Assembly (NCBI RefSeq): GCF_003119115.1
Contig: NZ_CP022363.1
Coordinates: forward strand, 310,001-374,000
DNA from: Azospirillum sp. TSH58
GTDB taxonomy: Bacteria; Pseudomonadota; Alphaproteobacteria; Azospirillales; Azospirillaceae
Reading direction: 5' to 3'
DNA: 64,000 nucleotides
How positions within the stretch are numbered: position 1 is the first letter of the stretch; the number at the start of each line of letters is the position of its first letter. A program made the position numbers and the translations under genes. Positions 48,547-56,218 of the stretch are shown piece after piece. The notes beneath the pieces were generated by a model, which was not told the origin of the DNA, did not search any database, and worked only from the letters and a program-made list of their open reading frames with translations.

Positions 48547-49719
48547 ATGGACTTCCAGCTTTCCGAAGAACAGCGCCTGATGATCGAGACGGCCTCGCGC
48601 GTCGGCACCGAATTCGGCCTCGACTACTGGCGCGAGCAGGACGCGAAGAAGAGCTTTCCGACCGAGGCCTGGACCGCCATCTGCGAGGCTGGTCTCGGCG
48701 GCGTCTCCCTGCCGGAGGAGTATGGCGGCTCGGGCCTCGGCATGCTCGACATGGCGCTGGTGGTGGAGGCGTTGTCGGCGGCGGGCGGCGGCGCGACGCT
48801 GGCGCAGCTCTTCATGATCAACCCGATCTTCGGCGGCGTGGCGCTGGCGAAGTTCGGCACCGACGCGCAGAAGGACGCCATGCTGCCCGCCCTGATCCAG
48901 GGCAAGCTGAACTTCTGCATGGCGCTGACCGAGCCGAACGCCGGTTCCAACAGCCTGGAGATCCGGACCTTCGCACACGCCGACGGCCAGGGCTGGCGGC
49001 TGAAGGGCCAGAAGATCTGGATCACCGGCGTTCCCGACGCGCAGAAGATGCTGGTGGTCGCCCGCACCACCCGGCTGGAGGAGGCGGGGCGCCGCACCGC
49101 CGGCATCAGCCTGTTCCTGATCGACGTGGACCGCGAGGGGCTCAGCCACCAGCCGATCGAGAAGGTGGGCACCAACACGCTGGCCTCCAGCACCGTCTAT
49201 TTCGACGATGTGCGGATCGAGCCGGACGAACTGATCGGCACGCTCGACGGCGGCTGGCACCAGCTTCTCGACGTGCTGAACACCGAGCGCATCGTCACCA
49301 CCGCCGGACTGGTCGGCGCCGGCAGCCTCGCCATCCGGCTGGCGGTGGACTACGCCAAGGACCGCAAGGTCTTCGGCGACCGCCCGGTGGCCGCCTACCA
49401 GGGCGTCCAGTTCCCGCTCGCCCAAGCCCACGCCGAGCTGCAATGCGCCCGGCTGATGAACCTGAAGGCGGCGTCGCTCTGCGACACGGGCCTGCCCTAC
49501 GGCAGCGAGGCCAACGTCGCCAAGCTGATCGCGGCGCAGGCAGCGTCCCACGCCATCGAACGGTCCATGCAGGCGATGGGCGGCATGGGCTACGCCAAGG
49601 AATACCATGTCGAGCGGCTGTGGCGCGACGCAAGGCTGTTCCGCTTCGCCCCGGTGTCGGAAGAGATGGTGCTGAACTTCATCGCCATGCACGATCTCGG
49701 CATGCCGAAATCCTACTGA
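48547..49719 (+). CDS. Acyl-CoA dehydrogenase
   Basis: A 390-aa FAD flavoenzyme. The N-terminal helical domain starts MDFQLSEEQRLMIETASRVG. FAD/substrate motifs are CMALTEPNAGSNSLEIRTFA and GQKIWITGVPDAQKMLVVAR. The C-terminal motif is AMQAMGGMGYAKEYHVERLWRD (given here only as family landmark near residue 345). A Glu in LNTERIVTTAG matches the isovaleryl-type catalytic position rather than the short-chain one, which hints at branched substrates. It transfers electrons to ETF. It follows the E2 gene by 19 bases. Confidence 0.92.
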   Translation: MDFQLSEEQRLMIETASRVGTEFGLDYWREQDAKKSFPTEAWTAICEAGLGGVSLPEEYGGSGLGMLDMALVVEALSAAGGGATLAQLFMINPIFGGVALAKFGTDAQKDAMLPALIQGKLNFCMALTEPNAGSNSLEIRTFAHADGQGWRLKGQKIWITGVPDAQKMLVVARTTRLEEAGRRTAGISLFLIDVDREGLSHQPIEKVGTNTLASSTVYFDDVRIEPDELIGTLDGGWHQLLDVLNTERIVTTAGLVGAGSLAIRLAVDYAKDRKVFGDRPVAAYQGVQFPLAQAHAELQCARLMNLKAASLCDTGLPYGSEANVAKLIAAQAASHAIERSMQAMGGMGYAKEYHVERLWRDARLFRFAPVSEEMVLNFIAMHDLGMPKSY

Positions 49720-49768
49720 GCGAAGCCGGCGGATAAGCCGGCCGCACATCCCGAGGGAGGGGACACCC

Positions 49769-51283
49769 GTGGTCAATCTGAGCGCCTTCATCCGGTTCCA
49801 CGCGCTGCGCACGCCGGACCGGCTGGCGCTGGTCTACGGCGACCAGCGCATCAGCTACGCTGATTTCCTCGACCGCATCGGGCGCATGGCCGCCTTCCTC
49901 CACCGGCGCGGCGTGCGCGAGGGCGACGTGGTGGCGGTGGTGATGAAGAACAGCGCCGCCTTCCTGGAGATCGCCTTCGCCGCCAGCCACATCGGCGCGG
50001 TGTTCCTGCCGATCAACTTCCGGCTGGCCGCCCCCGAGGTCGCCTTCATCACCGGCAACGCCGGGGCCGTGGTGATTCTCGCCGACACCGAACTGGCCGC
50101 GGCGGTGAAGGACGACCCGCGCGCCGTGCTGGTCGACGCGGCGGCCCAGGCGGACGGACGGGCTCTGGCCGGCACGGAGGGGCCGGTGCCGCCGATGCGG
50201 GTGCGCGGCTCGCAGGACCTGTTCCGGCTGATGTACACCTCGGGCACCACCGACCACCCCAAGGGGGTCATGCATTCCTACGAGAATTTCTACTGGAAAT
50301 GCATGGACCATGTGACGGCGCTGGGGCTGACGGCGGAGGACCGGCTGCTCGCGGTCGGGCCGCTGTACCATGTCGGCGCCTTCGATCTGCCGGGGCTCGC
50401 CGTGCTGTGGCTGGGCGGCACGATCTGCGTGCTGCGCGACTTCGACCCGGACGCGGCGCTCGCCGCCATCGAGCGCGAGCAACTGACCTGCGCCTGGTTC
50501 GCCCCGGTGATGGTCGGGCGCATCCTGTCCCACCCGGAGCGCGGACGCTACGACGTCTCCAGCCTGAAATGGGCGATCGGCGGTGGCGAGCGCACGCCGG
50601 AGCAGCGCATCCGCGACTTCTCCGGCCTGTTCACCAACGCCCGCTACATCGACGGCTACGGCCTGACGGAAAGCTGTTCGGGCGACACGCTGATGGAGGC
50701 CGGGCGGGAGATCGAGAAGATCGGCTCGACGGGCCGGGCGCTCGCCCATGTGGAGATCGACATCCGCGACGACGCCGGCACCTCCCTGCCGGCCGGCGAG
50801 GTGGGCGAGATCTGCCTGCGCGGGCCGAAGATCACCAAGGGCTATTGGAAGGACCCGGAGAAGACGGCGCGCAGCTTCTACGGCGACTGGTTCCGCACCG
50901 GCGACGTCGGCTATCTCGACGCCGACGGCTTCCTGTTCCTGACCGACCGCAAGAAGGACATGATCATCAGCGGCGGCGAGAACATCGCCTCCTCGGAGAT
51001 CGAACGGGTTGTCTTCCTGCTGCCCCAGGTCGTCGAGGTCGCCGTCATCGCCGTCCCCGATGAGCGCTGGGGCGAGGTCCCGGCGGCGGTCGTGGTGCTG
51101 AAGGAGGGCGAGAGCCTCGACGCCGAGACGCTGGATCGGCACTGCCGCCGTCATCTCGCCGGCTTCAAGGTCCCCAAGCGCCTGCTGATCCGCGAGGCGC
51201 TGCCGCGCAACCCGTCCGGCAAGGTGCTGAAGCGCGTGCTGCGCGATGAACTGGCCCCCGCCCATCCGGAGGACACCCCTTGA
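49769..51283 (+). CDS. AMP-dependent acyl-CoA ligase
   Basis: A 504-aa ANL-family ligase with all key motifs: LMYTSGTTDHPKGVMHSYEN, YIDGYGLTESCSGDTL, WFRTGDVGYLDADGFLFLTD, RKKDMIISGGENIASSEIE and PRNPSGKVLKRVLRDEL with the catalytic Lys. The start is GTG with a strong GAGGGAGGGG ribosome site. It presumably makes the acyl-CoA for the dehydrogenase and hydratase of this operon. It is distinct from the ligase at 26308. Confidence 0.92.
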   Translation: MVNLSAFIRFHALRTPDRLALVYGDQRISYADFLDRIGRMAAFLHRRGVREGDVVAVVMKNSAAFLEIAFAASHIGAVFLPINFRLAAPEVAFITGNAGAVVILADTELAAAVKDDPRAVLVDAAAQADGRALAGTEGPVPPMRVRGSQDLFRLMYTSGTTDHPKGVMHSYENFYWKCMDHVTALGLTAEDRLLAVGPLYHVGAFDLPGLAVLWLGGTICVLRDFDPDAALAAIEREQLTCAWFAPVMVGRILSHPERGRYDVSSLKWAIGGGERTPEQRIRDFSGLFTNARYIDGYGLTESCSGDTLMEAGREIEKIGSTGRALAHVEIDIRDDAGTSLPAGEVGEICLRGPKITKGYWKDPEKTARSFYGDWFRTGDVGYLDADGFLFLTDRKKDMIISGGENIASSEIERVVFLLPQVVEVAVIAVPDERWGEVPAAVVVLKEGESLDAETLDRHCRRHLAGFKVPKRLLIREALPRNPSGKVLKRVLRDELAPAHPEDTP

Positions 51284-52683
51284 CCGCTCCCGACCAGACC
51301 GCTCCCGACACTTTGGCGGCGGCCATTGCCCGCTTCGTCGCCGGCCTGACCCTGGACAACCTGCCGCCCGACGTGGTGGAGAAGGCGCGGGTCTGCCTGC
51401 TGAACGGCTACGGCATCGCGCTCGGCGGCCACGCCACCCCCTACGCCCCGGTGGCGCGGGCGGCGGCGCTGGCTCTGCATGGCGAGCGATCCGACGGCGT
51501 CACCATGCTGGGAGATGGACGGAGGACGAGCGTTCCCGGAGCGGCGCTGGCCGGCTCCGCCCTGTTCCATGGCCGGGCGCAGGAGGACACCTGCGGCGCC
51601 GCCCACATCGGCGCCGTGCTGATCCCGCTGCTGACCGCGCTGGTCGAGGCCGGGGACGGCCCGGTCGAACGGCTGCTGCCGGCCCTGGTCGCCGGCTACG
51701 AGGCGGGCGGGCTTCTGGAGAACGCCTTCTCGCCGCTGACCACGCCCGCCGGCCTGCGCGCCTCGCCGCTCTACGGCACGCTGGCCGCCGCCGCCGGAGC
51801 GGCGCATCTGCTCGGCCTGCCGGAGGAGCGCATCGCGGCGGCGCTCGCCAACGCCGCGTCCTTCACCGGCGGCATCCTGCAATCCTTCGACGACGGCACC
51901 GACGAGTGGCGCTATCAGGTCGGCGTCGCCGCGGTGAACGGCCTGACGGCGGCGCGGCTGGCGGCGGCGGGCTCCGTCTCGGCCCCCCACGCCTTCGAGG
52001 GCCGCACCGGCTTCGTCCGGGCCTTCGCCCGCACCGGCTGCGATCCTGTGGAGCTGGCGGCGCGGCTGGGCCGCGACTGGTCGATCCACCGCGTCACCTT
52101 CAAGCCCTACCCGGTCTGCGCCTTCAACCAGACGCCGGTCACCGCGGCGCTCGCCCTGCGCGGTGAGGTGGCGGGCCGGGCCGTCCGGTCGGTGACCGTG
52201 CGCATGAACCCGTTCGAGACCGGCTATGCCGGCATGGATTCGAAGGGACCCTTCGCCAGCATCTCCGGCACGCTGATGAGCATCCCCTTCTGCATCGCGC
52301 TGACCCTGCTGCGCGGCGTGCCGACCATGGAGACGATGACCCGCTACGACGACGGCGCGGTCAACGCCCTGGTCGAGCGGGTCGCTCTCGTCCCCGACGA
52401 GGGCGTGCGGCGGCTGTGCTGCGCCATCGAGGTCGTGTTGGAGGACGGCACGGCGCTGACCCGCCGCCAGGACATGACGACCGATGATTTCGCCCTGCCC
52501 TGGGAGGCGGTGAACGCGCTGGTCCGCCGCATCGGGGCCGAAACCGGGGTGCCCGCCGACGCTTACGACCGGATCGGGCGCTTCGCCCGCGCCCTGCCCG
52601 ACGCGGCGATCGGCGACGTGCTGGAGGCGTTCGGGCGGCTTCCCCGGTCGGTTTCTCTCGTCAAAGACGTGGCGAACGGCTAA
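51280..52683 (+). CDS. MmgE/PrpD family protein
   Basis: A 467-aa protein of the 2-methylcitrate dehydratase / cis-aconitate decarboxylase fold. Landmarks: ARVCLLNGYGIALGGHATPY, FHGRAQEDTCGAAHIGAVLI, SFDDGTDEWRYQVGVAAVNG and FKPYPVCAFNQTPVTAALAL. Family members dehydrate, decarboxylate or epimerise tricarboxylates and aspartate-like acids; the exact activity cannot be set. The start is a TTG overlapping the ligase stop (TTGA), with CCGGAGG upstream, so its translation is coupled. Confidence 0.9.
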   Translation: MTAPDQTAPDTLAAAIARFVAGLTLDNLPPDVVEKARVCLLNGYGIALGGHATPYAPVARAAALALHGERSDGVTMLGDGRRTSVPGAALAGSALFHGRAQEDTCGAAHIGAVLIPLLTALVEAGDGPVERLLPALVAGYEAGGLLENAFSPLTTPAGLRASPLYGTLAAAAGAAHLLGLPEERIAAALANAASFTGGILQSFDDGTDEWRYQVGVAAVNGLTAARLAAAGSVSAPHAFEGRTGFVRAFARTGCDPVELAARLGRDWSIHRVTFKPYPVCAFNQTPVTAALALRGEVAGRAVRSVTVRMNPFETGYAGMDSKGPFASISGTLMSIPFCIALTLLRGVPTMETMTRYDDGAVNALVERVALVPDEGVRRLCCAIEVVLEDGTALTRRQDMTTDDFALPWEAVNALVRRIGAETGVPADAYDRIGRFARALPDAAIGDVLEAFGRLPRSVSLVKDVANG

Positions 52684-52712
52684 ATCCGGGACGGAGAGGG
52701 AGATTGCAGGCG

Positions 52713-53369
52713 ATGGCGGCGATGGGTCGGACGGCGGGAAAGAAGACGCGGGTGCAGCGGTCGGAAGAGGTCCGCGACGCCCTGTTCCAGGCCGCCGCCG
52801 AGGTGGTGGGGGAATACGGCTACATCGACGCCTCGATCACCCGGATCACCCAGCGGGCGAACCTGGCGCAGGGCACCTTCTACAACTACTTCTCCTCACG
52901 GCAGGAAATCTTCGACGAGTTGCTTCCGGTGCTGGGCGCCAAGATGCTGGCCCACATCCGCCAGCAGGCCAGCGGCGCCAGGACCTTTCTGGAGAAGGAA
53001 GAACAGTCGTTCCGCGCCTTCTTCTCCTTCCTCAAGCGCATGCCCTATTTCCTGCGCATCCTGAACGAGGCGGAAATCTTCGCGCCGAAGGCTCACCGCC
53101 AGCATTTCCACAACATCACCGGCGGCTACATGCGTTTTCTGCGCAACGCCCGCAAGAACGGCGAGATCGCCAACCTCAGCGACGAGGCGCTGGAGCCGCT
53201 GGTCTACATGCTGATCGCCACGCGGGGCTATCTCGCCCTGCGCTACACCGATGAGAACGGTGTCGTCAATCTGCCGGAAGAGGCCGTCCGGATGTATCTT
53301 CAGCTCCTGGCCAAGGGCCTTCTGTCCGGGGAGCCGCCGGTGTCCGCCAATTCCGGCCCGGCTGGCTGA
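52713..53369 (+). CDS. TetR/AcrR-family regulator of the catabolic operon
   Basis: A 218-aa repressor. The helix-turn-helix is at about 15-65 (VRDALFQAAAEVVGEYGYID; ITQRANLAQGTFYNYFSSRQ), followed by a ligand domain (FFSFLKRMPYFLRILNEAEI). The ATG at 52713 is used; a TTG at 52704 and an ATG at 52722 are alternatives. It is the last gene of the operon starting at 44456 and a candidate binder of the paired 24-bp motifs in the divergent promoter. Such TetR proteins often respond to an acyl-CoA. Confidence 0.9.
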   Translation: MAAMGRTAGKKTRVQRSEEVRDALFQAAAEVVGEYGYIDASITRITQRANLAQGTFYNYFSSRQEIFDELLPVLGAKMLAHIRQQASGARTFLEKEEQSFRAFFSFLKRMPYFLRILNEAEIFAPKAHRQHFHNITGGYMRFLRNARKNGEIANLSDEALEPLVYMLIATRGYLALRYTDENGVVNLPEEAVRMYLQLLAKGLLSGEPPVSANSGPAG

Positions 53370-53477
53370 ACGGACTCAATCGGGCGCCTCGCATCCGGGA
53401 CGCCGCGGCGGGGCCACCTCCCACCCGATGCAACGCCCAGGCCACAGATCCCGTGCTATTGTCGGGGGACGCCAACG

Positions 53478-54386
53478 ATGAGAGGTTCCCGACCGGTCAT
53501 GGCCCGACGATGGTCTTTCGCAGCGCTGACGATCCTTTGCGGCGTTTGGTTCGCCGGTGACGCGACGGCGGCCGATCCGGTTCCCCGATCGGCACCCCCG
53601 GCTTCCGGCACCCTGCCGATGGATCCCAGCACGGTGGCCTTTCAGCCGTCGATCCCGTTACCCTCGGCGCAGCCGATCGGCAGCTACGCAAACGGCTGCA
53701 TCCGCGGCGCGCAGACGCTGCCCCCCGAAGGCCTCGGCTATCAGGCGGTCAACCTGTCGCGGAACCGGAACCACGGCCACCCCGACACCATCGCCTTCGT
53801 CGAGAACCTCGCCCGCCGGGCGCAGGCCGAGCGGCTCGGGCGGCTGGCCGTCGGCGACATCTCCAAGGTCTATGGCGGCCGCATGGAAAGCGGGCACGCC
53901 AGCCACCAGATCGGCCTCGACGTGGACGTGTGGTTCGATCTCGACCAGCCGCTCCTCCCGCGGGAGGCGCGGGAGCGGACGGATTTCCCGACCATGGTGA
54001 ACCGGCAGGCGCAGCGCGTCTTCCCGGAGCGGTTCGGCCCCCGGCAGGCGCGCCTGCTGCAACTGGCGGCGACGAGCCCGAAGGTCGCGCGGGTGTTCGT
54101 GAACCCGGCGATCAAGCTGGCGCTGTGCCAGAGCGAGCACGGCGACCGCTCCTGGCTGAACGCGGTTCGTCCCTGGGCCGGCCACGACTCCCACTTCCAT
54201 GTGCGGATGAACTGCCCGGCCGGATCGACGGCCTGCGTCCCGCAAGCCCCCATTCCGCCGGGCGACGGCTGCGGCCAGGAGCTTCTGAGCTGGTTCGAGC
54301 CCCCGAAGGAGGCGCCGGCGCCCCGCCAACCCAAGGCCATTCCAGAGCCCCCGGCCGCCTGTCTGGAGGTTCTCGCGGGGAATTGA
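53478..54386 (+). CDS. mepA: Penicillin-insensitive murein endopeptidase (peptidase M74)
   Basis: A 302-aa periplasmic zinc peptidase that cleaves D-Ala-mDAP cross-links of peptidoglycan. The signal peptide (RRWSFAALTILCGVWFAGDA) is cleaved near DATAA. M74 metal motifs are intact: GGRMESGHASHQIGLDVDVW (His and Asp ligands) and RPWAGHDSHFHVRMNCP (His-x-His). Several Cys (NGCIRGAQ, ACVPQ, GCGQE) match the disulfides of MepA. The C-terminus is Pro-rich. An internal ATG (53499) is an alternative start. The gene stands alone between the TetR gene and the iron cassette. Confidence 0.94.
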   Translation: MRGSRPVMARRWSFAALTILCGVWFAGDATAADPVPRSAPPASGTLPMDPSTVAFQPSIPLPSAQPIGSYANGCIRGAQTLPPEGLGYQAVNLSRNRNHGHPDTIAFVENLARRAQAERLGRLAVGDISKVYGGRMESGHASHQIGLDVDVWFDLDQPLLPREARERTDFPTMVNRQAQRVFPERFGPRQARLLQLAATSPKVARVFVNPAIKLALCQSEHGDRSWLNAVRPWAGHDSHFHVRMNCPAGSTACVPQAPIPPGDGCGQELLSWFEPPKEAPAPRQPKAIPEPPAACLEVLAGN

Positions 54387-54586
54387 TCCCCACGCCGGCC
54401 GGAGCGGTGCCCGGCTGGCCGCGACCGGAATGTTCGGGAGGCCGGCGAACCGGAGAACGGCCAGCGGCGGGTCCCCGGACAGCGCTCCGACGATCGCGCA
54501 CAGAGCGCCTGACATAAGGACGATCGCCGCCCGCCATCCCCTCACCCGTCCCCAGAAAAGAAATTTTCCCCGGCCGATCTATTGAT

Positions 54587-54601
54587 TGCGAATGATTCGC
54601 A
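54587..54601. promoter_or_regulatory. Fur-type box upstream of the FecI-like sigma gene
   Basis: TGCGAATGATTCGCA is a perfect 7-1-7 palindrome in an AT-rich patch. It resembles the alphaproteobacterial Fur/Mur consensus. A near copy precedes the TonB receptor gene. It implies iron repression of the sigma/anti-sigma pair; binding is inferred. Confidence 0.7.
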
Positions 54602-54652
54602 TTCGTGGTTATGAGAGGCCGCAAGCTTCTGGGAACGGGTGTTGTCCTTGTC

Positions 54653-55159
54653 ATGGCTGAAAGAGACCGGACTTCCCTGCTGGGTCTGCTGCTCGACCAC
54701 TACGAAGAGATGACCGGCCATCTGGCCCGGCGTCTGGGGTCGCTCTGTCTGGCCGAGGATGTCGTGCAGGACACCTATCTGCGGCTGCGCAGCCTGACCG
54801 CCCTGCCGGAGATCGAAAACCCGCGCTCCTACCTGTACCGCATGGCCGACAACATCGCGCTCGACCGGATGCGCGCGGAAACCCGCTGGGGGCGGCGCTT
54901 CGCCCCGGCGGAACTGGGGCTCGACCGTCCGCTGGACGAACCGGACGCCGAAACCGCCTTGGAACACAAGCAGCGGCTGGAGCGGCTGAGTCACGCGCTG
55001 GCTGAACTGCCGCCGCGCTGCCGCGAGGTGTTTCTGCTTCACAAATTCGACGGGCTGAGCCATTCCGACATCGCCGCGCGCCTCGGCATCTCGCGCAGCA
55101 TGGTGGAGAAGCATGTCATGAAGGCCCTGGCCCATTGCCGCGACCGGCTCGCGCTATGA
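54653..55159 (+). CDS. FecI-like ECF RNA polymerase sigma factor
   Basis: A 168-aa sigma-70 family factor of the iron-starvation group. Region 2 is LARRLGSLCLAEDVVQDTYLR through NPRSYLYRMADNIALDRMRA. Region 4 is LPPRCREVFLLHKFDGLSHS followed by ARLGISRSMVEKHVMKAL. The ATG at 54653 was chosen because the Fur box lies 52 bases upstream and homology starts here; earlier GTG/ATG codons (54605, 54611) directly abut the box. It would direct polymerase to the TonB receptor promoter when released by the FecR-like protein. Confidence 0.92.
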   Translation: MAERDRTSLLGLLLDHYEEMTGHLARRLGSLCLAEDVVQDTYLRLRSLTALPEIENPRSYLYRMADNIALDRMRAETRWGRRFAPAELGLDRPLDEPDAETALEHKQRLERLSHALAELPPRCREVFLLHKFDGLSHSDIAARLGISRSMVEKHVMKALAHCRDRLAL

Positions 55160-56106
55160 TGGAGCGCAACCGCGACCAACCGGACTTATCGGGCGCCCCA
55201 CGGGATGCGGCCCTGGCGTGGTTCGTGCGCATGGAATCGGGCAACGCCGACGCGGCGGACCACCGGGCCTTTTCGGCGTGGCTGGCGCAGGACCCGGTTC
55301 ATCGGCGCGAGTACGACCGCCTCGCAGGACTGTGGGGCGACCTGGACCGCGTGCCCGATCCGCGCAAGGCCCGCCGCGCCGCGCCGACCCGGCGCCGGTT
55401 CCTGGCGTTCGGCGCCGCGGGCGGGGCGGCGGCCTGCGCCGCGGCGTTGGGCGGGGTGGTCGTCCTGACCGGCTGGCCGGGCGACCTGAGGACCGGAATC
55501 GGAGAACGGCGGACGGTGGCGCTGGACGATGGCTCGGTCCTCACCTTGGACGCCGACAGCGCGGTGGCCGTCGCGTTCACCGCCGGAGAACGGCGCGTGC
55601 GTTTGACCGAGGGGCGGGCGCATTTCGTCACCGCCCCCGACCCGGGGCGTCCCTTCGTCGTCACCTGCGCCGACGGGCGGATCACCACCGCCGACGCCAG
55701 CTTCGTGGTGCACCGCTGCCTGGACTCCGTGGTCGTGGCGGTGGAATCCGGAACGGCCAGCCTGACCACCGGGAAGGAGCCTCCCCTTCCCATCGCCGCC
55801 GGACAGAGCCGATCCTATGGCCCCGACGGTCCCGGTCCGCTGCTGAGCCAGGGCGTGGCGGTGGAGAACGCATGGCGGCACGGCCGGCTGGTCTTCCAGG
55901 GACAGCCGCTCGACGCCGTGATCGCCGATCTCAACCGCTACCACCCCGCCCGCATCGTGCTGTGGGACCGCCCGCTCGCCGGCCTGCGCTTCGACGGCAG
56001 CGTGGACATCGGCCGGCCGGACGCCGCCCTGAACGCCATCCTCCGCACGCTTCCCTTGCGCACGCTGCGTCCCGTTCCCGGTCTGGTCATCATCCGTTCC
56101 ATCTAG
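55156..56106 (+). CDS. FecR-family sigma regulator (transmembrane)
   Basis: A 316-aa inner-membrane regulator. The cytoplasmic N-terminus is a DUF4880 domain (ALAWFVRMESGNADAADHRA; FSAWLAQDPVHRREYDRLAG). A single membrane segment follows ([20 protein letters not shown]). The periplasmic FecR domain (RTVALDDGSVLTLDADSAVA) and a C-terminal STN-like/DUF4974 part (FQGQPLDAVIADLNRY) receive the signal from the receptor. Its start overlaps the sigma stop by ATGA; a second ATG follows immediately. Confidence 0.92.
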   Translation: MMERNRDQPDLSGAPRDAALAWFVRMESGNADAADHRAFSAWLAQDPVHRREYDRLAGLWGDLDRVPDPRKARRAAPTRRRFLAFGAAGGAAACAAALGGVVVLTGWPGDLRTGIGERRTVALDDGSVLTLDADSAVAVAFTAGERRVRLTEGRAHFVTAPDPGRPFVVTCADGRITTADASFVVHRCLDSVVVAVESGTASLTTGKEPPLPIAAGQSRSYGPDGPGPLLSQGVAVENAWRHGRLVFQGQPLDAVIADLNRYHPARIVLWDRPLAGLRFDGSVDIGRPDAALNAILRTLPLRTLRPVPGLVIIRSI

Positions 56107-56184
56107 CCGGTCCGTATCAAATTTTTTGAAAATCAAGGTGAGGTGGTTCCCGCCGGACAACGTCGTGACTTGCATACGCGAAAA

Positions 56185-56199
56185 TGCAAATCATTCGCA
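56185..56199. promoter_or_regulatory. Fur-type box upstream of the TonB receptor gene
   Basis: TGCAAATCATTCGCA differs from the box at 54587 at few positions and keeps the 7-1-7 dyad with one mismatch. It lies 20 bases before the receptor start and so would cover its promoter or early leader. Confidence 0.65.
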
Positions 56200-56218
56200 A
56201 AATGACGGGGTCTCGGTG

